NCBI RefSeq assembly: GCF_009765445.1
Contig: NZ_WHOY01000031.1
Span: forward strand, 2,649,683 to 2,713,682
Source: Pantoea sp. BAV 3049
GTDB taxonomy: Bacteria; Pseudomonadota; Gammaproteobacteria; Enterobacterales; Enterobacteriaceae
Direction: 5' to 3'
DNA length: 64,000 bases
The notes beneath the pieces were generated by a model. The model was not told the origin of the DNA. It searched no databases and was given only the letters and a program-made list of their open reading frames with translations. A program made the position numbers and the translations under genes. This document shows positions 1-8,877 of the stretch, one piece after another; position 1 is the first letter of the stretch, and every line of letters starts with the position of its first letter.

Positions 1-221
1 TTCCATTAACAAACAAAAAAAAGCATTTTTAAATATCTGGCAGAGTTGACGCTATTTTAGCACATTATCTCAGTCGCTCCCGATGTCTGAAATTTGCGTT
101 AAGGTGATGGCAGGCCGGTGTGCCGCTACAGGGCACTTCCTGCTGTTCAAACTGGTGCAAGCACACTGTCTTACAGCGTGAAAATCGCTCCTACAGAACG
201 CTCACAAAGCAACCCATTGTT

Positions 222-237
222 AATTAACTGGTTAATT
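222..237. promoter_or_regulatory. Putative TetR-type operator, copy 1
   Basis: Inverted repeat AATTAAC-TG-GTTAATT. It closely matches the operator-like sequence between the hydrolase and TetR genes (AATTAACTAGTTAACTT at 2335-2351). It lies upstream of the 349-1269 gene pair. Role inferred from recurrence at this locus only. Confidence 0.55.
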
Positions 238-278
238 TACAGTCAAGTCTGGCACAAACCTTGCAAAATTTAATTACT

Positions 279-292
279 CAATTAATTAATTG
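279..292. promoter_or_regulatory. Putative TetR-type operator, copy 2
   Basis: Perfect 14-bp palindrome CAATTAATTAATTG, 57 bp before the ATG at 349, in the likely core promoter. It shares the AATTAATTAATT core with the sites at 9820 and 14126. Confidence 0.5.
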
Positions 293-348
293 GGACCATG
301 CCGCAGGTCGGGCAGGATTCAGACAATGCCAATAACAGGAGAAAAGTT

Positions 349-828
349 ATGACGGTTGATGACGCGATCGCGCTTTTCGATCAGCAACGAGAAAAAATCT
401 GGTTCGAGCAGCCAGCCGAAATCGCCGCGCTGGGCCGGGGCGAAGTGCCGCGCGGTACTGGTGCACGTGGCCAGTATCTCAGCACCATTATTTTTGCTGA
501 AGGGGAAGCCCGTACGCTGGCCGACGAGATGCTGTGGGGATTGATCCGCGTGGCGGAAGATAATCCTGAGGCGGCAGATTTAAAAACGCTGCAGATGATC
601 ATTCAGGAAATCATCGGCTACAAGGCTGATTTCTTTGATTTTGTCAGTCTGCCGGAGGCGGCAAAGCTGCTGCACACTTATGTCAGCGTCGCTGCCGGTT
701 GCCGGACGCTGGACGAGCTGGTTCGCCTGTCGCACGCGGCCCTCTCATGGGCTAACCGCCTGCATATGTGGGTCGACTTTATTCTTCCATGGGGGCTGGG
801 TGACGGCTTCCGCCGCGTCAAAGCCTGA
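349..828 (+). CDS. Cucumopine-synthase-like helical-bundle protein
   Basis: A 159-residue soluble, mostly helical protein without a signal peptide. The start is chosen for the AGGAG Shine-Dalgarno just upstream; the frame extends to 298 but without a binding site. The sequence is like the C-terminal helical-bundle domain of Agrobacterium cucumopine synthase, including a GEVPRGTGARGQYLS segment near residue 30. The next gene, 15 bp downstream, matches the other (cyclophilin-like) half of that enzyme, so the two probably form a complex. Family assignment is from recall of domain architecture and is moderate. The reaction here is unknown; cucumopine synthase itself condenses histidine with 2-oxoglutarate. 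It is preceded by two operator-like palindromes. Confidence 0.5.
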   Translation: MTVDDAIALFDQQREKIWFEQPAEIAALGRGEVPRGTGARGQYLSTIIFAEGEARTLADEMLWGLIRVAEDNPEAADLKTLQMIIQEIIGYKADFFDFVSLPEAAKLLHTYVSVAAGCRTLDELVRLSHAALSWANRLHMWVDFILPWGLGDGFRRVKA

Positions 829-843
829 CAGCCTGGAGAGATC

Positions 844-1269
844 ATGAAATTACAGATGAGTGTGGCGGGCGAGAAAGTCTGCGTGATTGAAGTGTGGGAT
901 GACAAGGTCCCCAACCTGTGCAAGGTGCTGCGTGAAAAGCTGCCGATGAGGAGCGTACTGCAACATGGCAAGCTGATTGGCGATATGGTGTTTTTCACCA
1001 TGCCAATTGTCGCTCCCTGGGAAAATAAATATAAAACTGAAGATGTTGGCAAGCTGCGCCGCGAGCAGTATGGGGAAGCAACCGGTGCAGTCTGCTATTA
1101 CAGCCCGCGCCAGCAGTTCTGCGTGGTGTATGGCGACGATACCGCAGCGGAACCGCTGCCCATTTCCTATATTGGGGAAGTGGTGGAAGGTGCACTGGAA
1201 CTGCGCGTTACCGGGTTGGAAACCTGGTTCGATCAGGGCCGCGTGGTGGAACTGAGCATTATTGACTGA
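844..1269 (+). CDS. DUF3830 cyclophilin-like protein
   Basis: A 141-residue protein with a GGAGAG ribosome binding site 6 bp before its ATG. It resembles DUF3830, a small beta-rich cyclophilin-like fold also found as a domain of cucumopine synthase. Segments such as FTMPIVAPWEN and a C-terminal PISYIGEVV fit that family. It is co-transcribed with the helical-bundle gene at 349 and is probably its structural partner. DUF3830 proteins have no settled function. The idea that the pair makes or cleaves an opine-like imidazole compound is inference. Confidence 0.6.
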   Translation: MKLQMSVAGEKVCVIEVWDDKVPNLCKVLREKLPMRSVLQHGKLIGDMVFFTMPIVAPWENKYKTEDVGKLRREQYGEATGAVCYYSPRQQFCVVYGDDTAAEPLPISYIGEVVEGALELRVTGLETWFDQGRVVELSIID

Positions 1270-1299
1270 TGCCCGGCAGGCCGGTTACTGACCGGCCTG

Positions 1300-2304
1300 T
1301 TATCCCAGCAGATCCCGGATCGCCTGTTCAATCTGAGCAGTTTCTTCTGCAAAACGTCCCGGTGCCCCGGCACAGTGGCCGAACGGTGAAATAATGGGCC
1401 GGAACTCGCCGTTTTTAAGCCGCTCGCACTCCAGCTTCCCCTCCTCCAGCGTGAAATAGCTGTCGGTATCACAAGGCATCACAATCGTGCGCGCCGTTAT
1501 GGCTTCCAGTGCGGCATGCAGATTGCCCTGATAGCAAGGCAGATCGCCAATGTTTGCCTGCTGCCAGCTGTAAAGCATCGCCAGCAGATTGTGGGCATCC
1601 CAGCTCTGGTGGTCAGCGCACCATTCATCCAGTAATGCCTGCTGGCTGTCGAACCCCAGCCGCCGCCATAGCTGTTCGCGATAAAATTGTGCTGAATAAG
1701 CCCAGCCTGCATAGCAGCGGCCAAAAGCCGCCAGCCCCTGTAAGGGAGGCTGAGTATATTGTCCGTTTTGCCAGAGTGGATCGGCCTGCAGCGCGGCCTT
1801 CACCCCTTCGAGGAAAACATAATTCAGCGGCCAGCAGCGGGCGGAACCACAGATGGCCAGCAAATTACGCACCCGCTCCGGCCAGGCGGCCGCCCAGTGC
1901 CAGGCCTGCATCGCGCCCATCGACCAGCCGCTAACGAGGGCAATTTTTTTAATCCCCAGCGTCGTGATCAGCAGTTGATACTGGGCATTAATATTGTCGA
2001 TCAGCGTCACCTGCGGATAGCGGCTGCCAGGCTGGTTCAGTGAATTGTCGGGCGAGGTTGAAACGCCGTTACCAAACATGTTGATTAGCACGATATACCA
2101 GCGGGCAGGATCCAGTGCTCTGCCTTCACCTATCAGCGGATAGTAGCTCTGGTGCGTGCCAGTGTAGTAGCTGAACAGCACCACTGCATTGTCCCGCGCG
2201 ACGTTTAGTTCACCAAATGACTGCCAGCCAATCGCCGCCTGCTCAAGCACGCCGCCGTGCTGTAAATCAAGGTCGCCCAGGTAATGAATTTCATGTTGGT
2301 TCAT
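1300..2304 (-). CDS. Alpha/beta hydrolase, homoserine O-acetyltransferase-like
   Basis: A 334-residue alpha/beta-hydrolase of the MetX-like group, cytoplasmic with no signal peptide. The nucleophile elbow is G-W-S-M-G in LVSGWSMGAMQAW (about residue 150). A late acid is likely the Asp in MPCDTDSYF (about 277) and the histidine is in SPFGHCAGAPG (about 310). Many proteins in this group act as hydrolases rather than acyltransferases, so an esterase or amidase step in the local pathway is plausible. It is divergent from the TetR gene at 2392 with an operator-like palindrome between them, and convergent with the 349-1269 pair. It is not the biosynthetic metX by context. Confidence 0.75.
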   Translation of the reverse strand: MNQHEIHYLGDLDLQHGGVLEQAAIGWQSFGELNVARDNAVVLFSYYTGTHQSYYPLIGEGRALDPARWYIVLINMFGNGVSTSPDNSLNQPGSRYPQVTLIDNINAQYQLLITTLGIKKIALVSGWSMGAMQAWHWAAAWPERVRNLLAICGSARCWPLNYVFLEGVKAALQADPLWQNGQYTQPPLQGLAAFGRCYAGWAYSAQFYREQLWRRLGFDSQQALLDEWCADHQSWDAHNLLAMLYSWQQANIGDLPCYQGNLHAALEAITARTIVMPCDTDSYFTLEEGKLECERLKNGEFRPIISPFGHCAGAPGRFAEETAQIEQAIRDLLG

Positions 2305-2336
2305 GCGGATTCTGCCTCTGAATATGATATGATTAA

Positions 2337-2348
2337 TTAACTAGTTAA
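2337..2348. promoter_or_regulatory. Putative TetR operator in divergent promoter
   Basis: Perfect palindrome TTAACTAGTTAA with AT-rich flanks, centred between the hydrolase start (2304) and the TetR start (2392). The position suits autoregulation and control of both genes. The wider sequence matches the site at 222-237 (AATTAACT-R-GTTAA). Confidence 0.6.
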
Positions 2349-2391
2349 CTTAATTTACCGGGCTCAGCGCAGACGCCATAAGGGTGACCAG

Positions 2392-3021
2392 ATGAAGGAA
2401 GCGGAACGTTCCACCAGTGAAACCGGCAGGAAGGCCAAAAAATCCCAGAGCGAAGTGGCCGAGCTGTTGCAGTCGTCTGCCTTCGAGCTGTTTGCGCACC
2501 AGAATTACTCCTCGGTCAGAATTAAAGATATTGCCACCGCCACCGGGCTGAATTCGGCGTTGATCTATTACTATTTTGGCTCAAAAGAAGACCTGTTCGT
2601 TAAGGTGATTGAAACCGCCGTGGAGAATGCCTTCCGCAAGTTCGACAGCGTGATTGGCAGCGAAAACGGCCCGAAAGAGATTCTGTTTCTGTGGATTGAA
2701 ATCCACATTCTGCAGTTCCATCTGCTGCAAAAGCTGGCAAAAATCAGCCTCGACTACTCCAGCACCAATGGCCGTATCCCTTCTATCGATAAAGCGATCA
2801 AAAAGTTTTACGAGAAGGAGTCGGTGATCCTCAAAAATACCATCAAGGAAGGCATTGCTGGCGGGCAGTTCCGCGAAGTGAACCCGGCCGATATGGCAAT
2901 GCTGATCTCAACCTTCCTCGACGGCGTGCTGTTCCGCAACGTGATGTTCCCAACCTTTAAATACAAACATGCGATTCAGGTGATGCGCGAGTTTGTGTTC
3001 GAACAGTTGGAACCCCGTTAG
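2392..3021 (+). CDS. TetR family transcriptional regulator
   Basis: A 209-residue one-component regulator. The N-terminal TetR helix-turn-helix spans about residues 20-70 and includes IKDIATATGLNSALIYYYF followed by GSKEDLF. The C-terminal ligand-binding half has no recognised subfamily. An AAGGGTGA ribosome binding site precedes the ATG. The gene is divergent from the hydrolase, and the palindrome at 2337-2348 is the natural operator candidate. Similar palindromes at 222, 279, 9820 and 14126 suggest it controls the whole 0.3-14 kb locus. The ligand is presumably a substrate or intermediate of that pathway. Confidence 0.85.
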   Translation: MKEAERSTSETGRKAKKSQSEVAELLQSSAFELFAHQNYSSVRIKDIATATGLNSALIYYYFGSKEDLFVKVIETAVENAFRKFDSVIGSENGPKEILFLWIEIHILQFHLLQKLAKISLDYSSTNGRIPSIDKAIKKFYEKESVILKNTIKEGIAGGQFREVNPADMAMLISTFLDGVLFRNVMFPTFKYKHAIQVMREFVFEQLEPR

Positions 3022-3240
3022 TCGCTGATATTCTTGCGTCAGGTAACGAACTTGCTGCCTGAACAGTTGCACTGGTGAAGTCTGCTTCCTGAATAGCTGA
3101 ACGTCCGGTGTTCGCCAGAGGGCCTTGTATTTGTTCTTTTCCCTCATTCACAACTCAGAAGTTTGTGGGGGAGCGGTAAGGTGGAACGCACCGGGTGTTC
3201 AACACCGACCTTCCAATCCGCTTCAGACGTAAATCAAAAT

Positions 3241-4212
3241 CTACTCCGGGGCATCAATCACCAGAACCGGCGATAACGACCGCGAGCAGCACGGCATCAC
3301 CCTCCGCTGTGCCGTTTTCTGCTCGTTGGTCAGGAAAGCGTCACGATGATCGGCCTCGCCTTCCACAATATCCAACGCACAGCTGCCGCATTGCCCTATG
3401 CCACAGGAAATCGCCACCTCGTAGCCCGCTTCGATCAGTGCTTCGGCCATCGTCTGCTGACCATTAACCCAGATGCGGCGATCCTCACCGGCAATTTCCA
3501 GCCAGAATCCCTGCTCATCCTCCTGTAAGGCCAGCGAGAATGACTCAGCAAAAATCCGCTCATCGCCCACGCCACGGGCAGCCAGCGCCTCACGAGCAGC
3601 CTGCATAAATGCGCCATTGCCACACAGATACACTTCCGTCTTCGCCGTCAGTCCGGTAAACAGGCTTTCATCGATCGCCGAATGAGCCTGTAAGCCGAAA
3701 TGCTCCATGCTGCCAAAAGCACTTAGCGTATCGCTGCGCCCAACGTAGTGAAATGCAAACTGGCGGGAGCAAACTTCGGCCATCGCCAGCAGCGGAGTGA
3801 TACCAATACCACCGGCCAGCAACAACCGGGGCGTAATGCCATTCTCCTCAAACGGCAACGGGCCGGTTGTCGCCCGTGACAGCGGATCGTCCCCCTTTCC
3901 CTGAGGAAAGTTATTCAGCGGGGGACTTGCCCAAAGCACGATGCCAGGCAAAGCATGTTCCTTTAACCAGCTTCCACCACCACGTGAATGGCGGGTAACC
4001 AGCACCGCAATACAGTAACGGTGCTGCTCCGCTGACGAGTTATACAGGGAGTATTGCCGCGCCAGACCGTTACCCAGCTGCAGCGTGATATGCGCTCCGG
4101 CGGTAAAAGGCGGCAGCAAACCGCCCTCTGCCGCCTGCAGCTCCAGCAGCAGCACACCCCCCTTATCCCTGCGCTGCGTGACCCGCAGCGCTAAAGTCTG
4201 GCCGCCGTTCAT
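3241..4212 (-). CDS. Ferredoxin reductase-type oxidoreductase, VanB/CntB-like
   Basis: A 323-residue phthalate-dioxygenase-reductase-type protein: flavin domain (YSLYNSS near residue 55), NAD domain (LLLAGGIGITPLLAM near 130) and C-terminal plant-type 2Fe-2S domain. The cluster ligands are the cysteines of ISCGIGQCGSC plus a later Cys in VMPCCSR. It passes electrons from NAD(P)H to a Rieske oxygenase, presumably the one at 6590-7756 in the same operon. It starts 1 bp after the end of the glutamine-synthetase-like gene, so the two are translationally linked, and it is the last gene of the leftward operon. A 219-bp gap separates it from the convergent TetR gene. Confidence 0.88.
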   Translation of the reverse strand: MNGGQTLALRVTQRRDKGGVLLLELQAAEGGLLPPFTAGAHITLQLGNGLARQYSLYNSSAEQHRYCIAVLVTRHSRGGGSWLKEHALPGIVLWASPPLNNFPQGKGDDPLSRATTGPLPFEENGITPRLLLAGGIGITPLLAMAEVCSRQFAFHYVGRSDTLSAFGSMEHFGLQAHSAIDESLFTGLTAKTEVYLCGNGAFMQAAREALAARGVGDERIFAESFSLALQEDEQGFWLEIAGEDRRIWVNGQQTMAEALIEAGYEVAISCGIGQCGSCALDIVEGEADHRDAFLTNEQKTAQRRVMPCCSRSLSPVLVIDAPE

Positions 4213-4213
4213 C

Positions 4214-5584
4214 CTAGAAAATCGTACTGTAACGGTCGATTTCCCACTGGCTGACGTGCAGGTGGTAGCTGTTCCACTCCTGCAGTTTGTATTTTACAAA
4301 CTCGTCTTTCAGCGCCTTGCCCAGCGTCGCTTCCACAAACGGGTCGCTGTCAAAAGCCTCCACCGCTTCCAGCAGGTTTTGTGGCAGGAAATCAATCCCG
4401 CGGGCCTTACGCTCCTCTTCGCCAATCGCGTAAAGGTTGTCTTCATTCGGCTGACGTGGGTCAATCTTCTCGCGAATGCCTTCCAGCCCGGCTGCCAGCG
4501 CCAGCGTTGCCGCCAGATACGGGTTCACCGCACCGTCGGCATTGCGGGATTCACAGCGCCCGCCGCCAGCCGGAACGCGGACCGCATTGGTACGGTTGTT
4601 GGAGCCCCAGGAGTTAAACACAGGTGCCCAACTGAAGTAGCTCATCGCGCCCTGGCGCACCAGACGTTTGTAGCTGTTCACCGTGGGTGCGAATGCGGCA
4701 CACAATGCACGGCCGTGCTTCAGCAGTCCGCCAATAAAGTGGTAACCGGTTTCACTCAGCCCCAGCCCCCACGGATCGTCCTGGTTACCCGGCTGATGTT
4801 TAAACAGGTTATCGCCGCTTGAAAGATCGTAAAGTGACATGTTGAAGTGCGCGCCGGTGCCGGTTTTGTCCGCAAACGGCTTAGGCATGGTGGTCGCCAC
4901 CAGCCCCAGCTCTTTGGCGTAGTGCTTGGCCATAAAACGGAAAAAGATAAAACGGTCGCAGGAAGTGAGTGCATCGGCATAGTTGAAGTCGAACTCGTAC
5001 TGCGAGTTGCCGTCTTCGTGGTCCAGCGAGTAGAGATCCCAGCCCAGCGCATTAATAGTGCCGGAAACTTTGTCCAGCCAGGCAAACTGGTCAACAAAGC
5101 CCTGCAGGTCGTAGCAGGGTTTGGTCAGCTTGTTGTCCTTCGCCGGTACCGTCAGCGAACCATCTTCTTCACGCTTCAGCAGGTAAATTTCGCACTCGAT
5201 CCCCAGATTGAAGCCAAAGCCCATCTCGTTAGCCTGCTTCAGCACGTTCTGCAGCGCCACGCGGGTGTTGAGGTCATAAGGCTTGCCCTGGAAGTGATTA
5301 TCGGCAGGCATCCAGGCGATTTTCGGTTCCCACGGCAGCTGGATGATATGGTCAAGATCCGGTACCGAGGTCAGCTCATCTTCATTCGGCAGCTGACCGA
5401 GGCCGTCCAGCGCATAACCGGTATAGCGCTCCGACCCGGCAGCCATATGGCTCAGGTGCTCAATCGGCACCACTTTGCCCTTGGGCACGCCGTGAATATC
5501 CACGTAGGCCCCGATGCAATACTCCACGCCCTTCTGCTTCAGGGACTCTTTAATTTCTGCAATCTGTCCGGCTGTTTTCATCAT
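4214..5584 (-). CDS. Type III glutamine synthetase-like gamma-glutamyl ligase
   Basis: A 456-residue catalytic-type glutamine synthetase paralogue. It shows the beta-grasp N-terminus ([14 protein letters not shown]), the GIECEIYLL and [13 protein letters not shown] metal/substrate segments, GTGAHFNMS, and [21 protein letters not shown]. It resembles GlnT/type III enzymes and the gamma-glutamylamide synthetases of methylamine, isopropylamine and aniline catabolism. In an operon with a Rieske oxygenase and reductase, a gamma-glutamylation step before oxidation, as in aniline degradation, is a reasonable inference. Start 5584 is chosen because GAGG lies 7 nt upstream; 5581 and a GTG at 5587 are alternatives. 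The general glnA is not expected here. Confidence 0.8.
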   Translation of the reverse strand: MMKTAGQIAEIKESLKQKGVEYCIGAYVDIHGVPKGKVVPIEHLSHMAAGSERYTGYALDGLGQLPNEDELTSVPDLDHIIQLPWEPKIAWMPADNHFQGKPYDLNTRVALQNVLKQANEMGFGFNLGIECEIYLLKREEDGSLTVPAKDNKLTKPCYDLQGFVDQFAWLDKVSGTINALGWDLYSLDHEDGNSQYEFDFNYADALTSCDRFIFFRFMAKHYAKELGLVATTMPKPFADKTGTGAHFNMSLYDLSSGDNLFKHQPGNQDDPWGLGLSETGYHFIGGLLKHGRALCAAFAPTVNSYKRLVRQGAMSYFSWAPVFNSWGSNNRTNAVRVPAGGGRCESRNADGAVNPYLAATLALAAGLEGIREKIDPRQPNEDNLYAIGEEERKARGIDFLPQNLLEAVEAFDSDPFVEATLGKALKDEFVKYKLQEWNSYHLHVSQWEIDRYSTIF

Positions 5585-5593
5585 CACTCTGCC

Positions 5594-6580
5594 TCAGGTA
5601 TGTTCGACGATCGGGTGCGGGACATACGGCGCTTCTAACAGGCCGATCTCCTCCGCAGTAAGGGTCAGTTCACTGGCGGCGACCGCCTCTTCAAGATGGA
5701 GAAACCTGGTGGCACCGATGACCGGGGCCGCCACAGCTTTGCGGGTGAAAACCCACGCCAGCGCGATCTGCGCCTGCGACACACCGTGTGCTCTGGCAAC
5801 ATCGGTCACCGCCTGAATGACCCGGCGATCGGCATCGATAGTTGCGCGATAAAGGAAGTCGGCATAGGAATCTTTACCGCCACGGTCGCTGCTCTGCTGC
5901 TGCTCTACCGGACGGGTCAGACGACCACGGGCCAGCGGGCTCCACGGCGTCACGCCCACCCCTTCGCTGGCACACAGCTCCAGCATCTCCCGTTCTTCCT
6001 CGCGGTACAGCAGGTTGAGGTGGTTCTGCATAGCGATAAAGCGCGCCCAGCCGTGGTATTTCTGAACCTGCAACGCCTTGCTGAACTGCCACGCAAACAT
6101 TGACGACGCGCCGAGATAACGCACCTTGCCCGCCTTTACCAGGTCATGCAGTGCTTCCAGCGTCTCCTCCAGCGGCGTTTCATAATCCCAGCGGTGGATC
6201 TGATAGAGGTCGATATAATCAGTACCGAGGCGGCGCAGGCTATGGTCGCATTCGGCAAAGATCGCCTTACGCGACAGCCCCTTGCTGTTCGGCCCCTGCC
6301 GCATCGGGTTATACAGCTTGCTGGTGATCACCACTTCGTCGCGGTTGGCAAAATCCCTTAGCGCCCTGCCCAGAACTTCCTCACTGGCACCTTTGGCATA
6401 AATATTCGCGGTATCGAAGAAGTTAATCCCCAACTCCAGCGCTTTCTTGATAAATGTCCGGCTCTGCTCTTCGTCAAAGGTCCAGCTGTAACCGCTGGCC
6501 GACGGCGGCGCATAGGTTACGCAGCCCAGACTGAGGGCAGAGACTTCCAGGCCGGAGTGGCCCAGCTTCAGGGTTCTCAT
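5594..6580 (-). CDS. Aldo/keto reductase
   Basis: A 328-residue NADPH-dependent AKR barrel of the YajO/Tas-like group. The catalytic tetrad is visible as Asp in FFDTANIYAKG (with the Tyr), Lys in VITSKLYNP and His in LYQIHRWD. C-terminal APVIGATRFLHLEEA binds the cofactor phosphate. It lies 9 bp downstream of the Rieske oxygenase and 9 bp upstream of the ligase, so it belongs to the catabolic operon and probably reduces an aldehyde or ketone intermediate. The substrate cannot be read from sequence. Confidence 0.85.
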   Translation of the reverse strand: MRTLKLGHSGLEVSALSLGCVTYAPPSASGYSWTFDEEQSRTFIKKALELGINFFDTANIYAKGASEEVLGRALRDFANRDEVVITSKLYNPMRQGPNSKGLSRKAIFAECDHSLRRLGTDYIDLYQIHRWDYETPLEETLEALHDLVKAGKVRYLGASSMFAWQFSKALQVQKYHGWARFIAMQNHLNLLYREEEREMLELCASEGVGVTPWSPLARGRLTRPVEQQQSSDRGGKDSYADFLYRATIDADRRVIQAVTDVARAHGVSQAQIALAWVFTRKAVAAPVIGATRFLHLEEAVAASELTLTAEEIGLLEAPYVPHPIVEHT

Positions 6581-6589
6581 AGGGGGTCC

Positions 6590-7756
6590 TTATACGGCCA
6601 GTTTGCGTTTCAGGTAGTTGGCAAGGTGCCAGACCGAGGTTTCCAGATGGCTGAGGCGGCCAGGCCTGGCAAGCTGCGAGCGGCTGCCGCGCTGCTGTTC
6701 GGCGTTAATTTCCAGATCCTCCGCGACGATGGTCATCACCCCACTTCGCATGCGATCAACCGTTGCCGGGAAATCCTCACGTGCCGCCGCTTCCTTCGAA
6801 ACCAGCACCACGCGATGCCACTGCGACATCGATTTGCTCATCGGCAGGATCACGTTGAGCGTCACGCGGTCCGGGTTCAGTGACATCAGGCAGGTCGGAT
6901 AGAGCAGATAGAGGTCGCTGTGGCGCAGATCTTCCCCTTCCAGCCCGCCAAAAGGCACCAGCCCCTCGGTGAGGATTTCACTGAGTTCGCCCCTTTTGCG
7001 CAGCGGTTGATGGCACACCGTCCACCCCGGCGTGTCTTCACCAATCCAGGTGAGGCGGCCCGGAAAACTGTCCTCCAGCGTGGTGCGGTGCACTCCGGCG
7101 TGGTGGTAGCATTCGATAAAGGTTTCCACCGCCATTTTCCAGTTGAACGGGCAGTCGTAATCGAGGGTAAAGGCGCACTCTAACTCCGCGAGGTGATACT
7201 TGTTCAGCACCGGCAACAGGTCGCCAAAACGTTCGCTGAGTGAACCGATGGTGGCGGAGAAGGTAACGAAAATCATACCAGCGACGATTTCGTGGCGGAT
7301 CTGGGGCAGCTGACAGTTATGGCGATCGAAGCCTTCAGCCTGCTGCATGGAGGGCGCGCCGGTCAGTTTGCCCTCGGTGTCGTAGCTCCAGTTGTGGAAC
7401 GGACAAACGAAAACCTGCGCGTTACCACTGCCGCTGGCAATCGGCACCCAACGATGCAGGCAGACGTTGGACATCACACGCACGCCCTCAGCCTTGCGCA
7501 CTATCAACAGCGGCTCGCCGATCATATCGAGGGTGAAGAAGTCATTTTCCTTCGGCAACTGGCCCATATGTCCGACGAACAGCCAGTCTTCGCGCAGCAC
7601 CTTCTGCTCTTCAATACGGTAGAACTCATCGCTGTTATAAGCTTCTGCTGGCAGCGTTTCTGCCCTAAGCGCGTTGTCACTCTGCTGCGCCAGGATCCGC
7701 CGGGCAATGGTTTCGCCGTCGTCAAAACGGCACTCGATTTTCTGTTCAGTGTGCAT
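6590..7756 (-). CDS. Rieske non-heme iron oxygenase, alpha subunit
   Basis: A 388-residue oxygenase. The Rieske centre is C-x-H (VCLHRW, about residue 100) and C-x2-H (VCPFHNW). The mononuclear-iron site is in ECYHHAGVH (about 215). The residue that bridges the two centres is aspartate in naphthalene dioxygenase; here the aligned residue is glutamate, as in carnitine monooxygenase CntA, which also works with a VanB-like reductase. No beta subunit is present. The ATG at 7756 is chosen because a GAGGAGGA ribosome binding site lies 7 nt upstream; the in-frame TTG at 7771 is part of that site. Probable role: N-demethylation or hydroxylation of the imported compound. Distant relation to GbcA/CntA is likely; the substrate is unknown. 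Confidence 0.88.
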   Translation of the reverse strand: MHTEQKIECRFDDGETIARRILAQQSDNALRAETLPAEAYNSDEFYRIEEQKVLREDWLFVGHMGQLPKENDFFTLDMIGEPLLIVRKAEGVRVMSNVCLHRWVPIASGSGNAQVFVCPFHNWSYDTEGKLTGAPSMQQAEGFDRHNCQLPQIRHEIVAGMIFVTFSATIGSLSERFGDLLPVLNKYHLAELECAFTLDYDCPFNWKMAVETFIECYHHAGVHRTTLEDSFPGRLTWIGEDTPGWTVCHQPLRKRGELSEILTEGLVPFGGLEGEDLRHSDLYLLYPTCLMSLNPDRVTLNVILPMSKSMSQWHRVVLVSKEAAAREDFPATVDRMRSGVMTIVAEDLEINAEQQRGSRSQLARPGRLSHLETSVWHLANYLKRKLAV

Positions 7757-7767
7757 AACATTCCTCC

Positions 7768-8841
7768 TCAACGGGCCATAGCAGGATTGAGATCGACAGT
7801 GATTTTGCCTAAGTGGGCTTCCAGCAGCGGCACGACTCTTTCGCCAAACAGCTCCAGCGAACGACGCGCTTTCGCCAGCGGCATATCGCCAAACTGGAAA
7901 AAGCAGTTGTAGTGGCTCGGCCTGATTTCACGCACTTCGCTGATGATCCGTTCGGCGACGGTTTCAGCATCGCCGAACATCAGGTTGTCGCAGACCTGGT
8001 CCAGTGAAGGCTCTCCGGCAAACGGCGGCGCTTCGATAAACGCCTCTCCGGTCACCTTGGTGTTGCCCTGCAGCGCCGCAATCATTCTGGCGACAAACAT
8101 CGCCCGCCCGGCAGCTTCGCGCGCTTCGCTGCGGCTGTCAGTGACGTGAATATATTGCTGCACGGCCACCGGCATATCACCGTTTAGCCCCGCTTCCTGC
8201 CAGCCAGCGCGGGCATCCCGCACCATCTGGCGCAGTTTGTGCGTCCCGCGGTAACCGGCAGTCATAAACGGCGTCGCCTGCCAGGGTTCAAAGGCCTTCA
8301 GTACCGCCGGATTGGTGGAGGTGACATACAGCGGCGGCAACGGTTGCTGCAGCGTATCCAGCAGAAAATCGGTATACAGCGGCGCGCCGGAACGGCTGGC
8401 AGAGAGGGTTTTTCCGGCGGTCAGCGCATCGCTGACAAACTGCCAGTGCGCCAGCAGCTGTTCAGTACGTGCCTCCACATCCAGCCCGTAACGGTCAAAC
8501 TCCCAAGCCTGATAGCCGCTGCCGATCCCCAGCACCAGCCGCCCTTCGGTCAGGCGATCCACCAGCGCGATCTCCTGTGCCACCCGCATCGGCTGGTACA
8601 GCGGCAGGACGATCACCGCCGTGCCCAGCCTGATGCGACTGGTGTGACCCGCCATATGCGCCGCCATCATCAGCGGCGACACGCTGATTGAGTAGTTGGT
8701 AAAGTGGTGTTCGGCGAACCAGGCCGTTTCAAAGCCAATCGCCTCCGCCACCTGGATCATCTCTCGCGTATCGCGGATAACGCCCTGCAACCCGCCAGCA
8801 TTATCTTTGAAAGACATTAAGTTGAATAAACCCAGCCTCAT
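7768..8841 (-). CDS. LLM-class flavin-dependent monooxygenase
   Basis: A 357-residue bacterial luciferase-like protein with the family start (MRLGLFNLMSF), the AWFAEHHFTNYSISVSP segment near residue 40, and the LGTAVIVLPLYQPMRVAQE and LGIGSGYQAWEFDRYG segments. Such enzymes use reduced FMN to oxygenate substrates including amines and heterocycles. A GGGGGAAG ribosome binding site precedes the ATG. It is 11 bp upstream of the Rieske gene and 36 bp downstream of the permease gene. No dedicated flavin reductase is seen nearby, so reduced flavin may come from elsewhere in the cell. Confidence 0.85.
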   Translation of the reverse strand: MRLGLFNLMSFKDNAGGLQGVIRDTREMIQVAEAIGFETAWFAEHHFTNYSISVSPLMMAAHMAGHTSRIRLGTAVIVLPLYQPMRVAQEIALVDRLTEGRLVLGIGSGYQAWEFDRYGLDVEARTEQLLAHWQFVSDALTAGKTLSASRSGAPLYTDFLLDTLQQPLPPLYVTSTNPAVLKAFEPWQATPFMTAGYRGTHKLRQMVRDARAGWQEAGLNGDMPVAVQQYIHVTDSRSEAREAAGRAMFVARMIAALQGNTKVTGEAFIEAPPFAGEPSLDQVCDNLMFGDAETVAERIISEVREIRPSHYNCFFQFGDMPLAKARRSLELFGERVVPLLEAHLGKITVDLNPAMAR

Positions 8842-8877
8842 GTTCTTCCCCCGGTCAAAAACAGTTATTGAGTGCGC

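Larger units (their letters stand above)
1..348. other. Intergenic region upstream of the 349 gene
   Basis: No convincing gene is seen here. The stretch ends in the promoter region of the cucumopine-synthase-like pair and contains two AT-rich palindromes, at 222-237 and 279-292, annotated separately. A longer reading frame enters at 298, but the strong ribosome binding site at 340-345 selects the ATG at 349. Confidence 0.6.
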
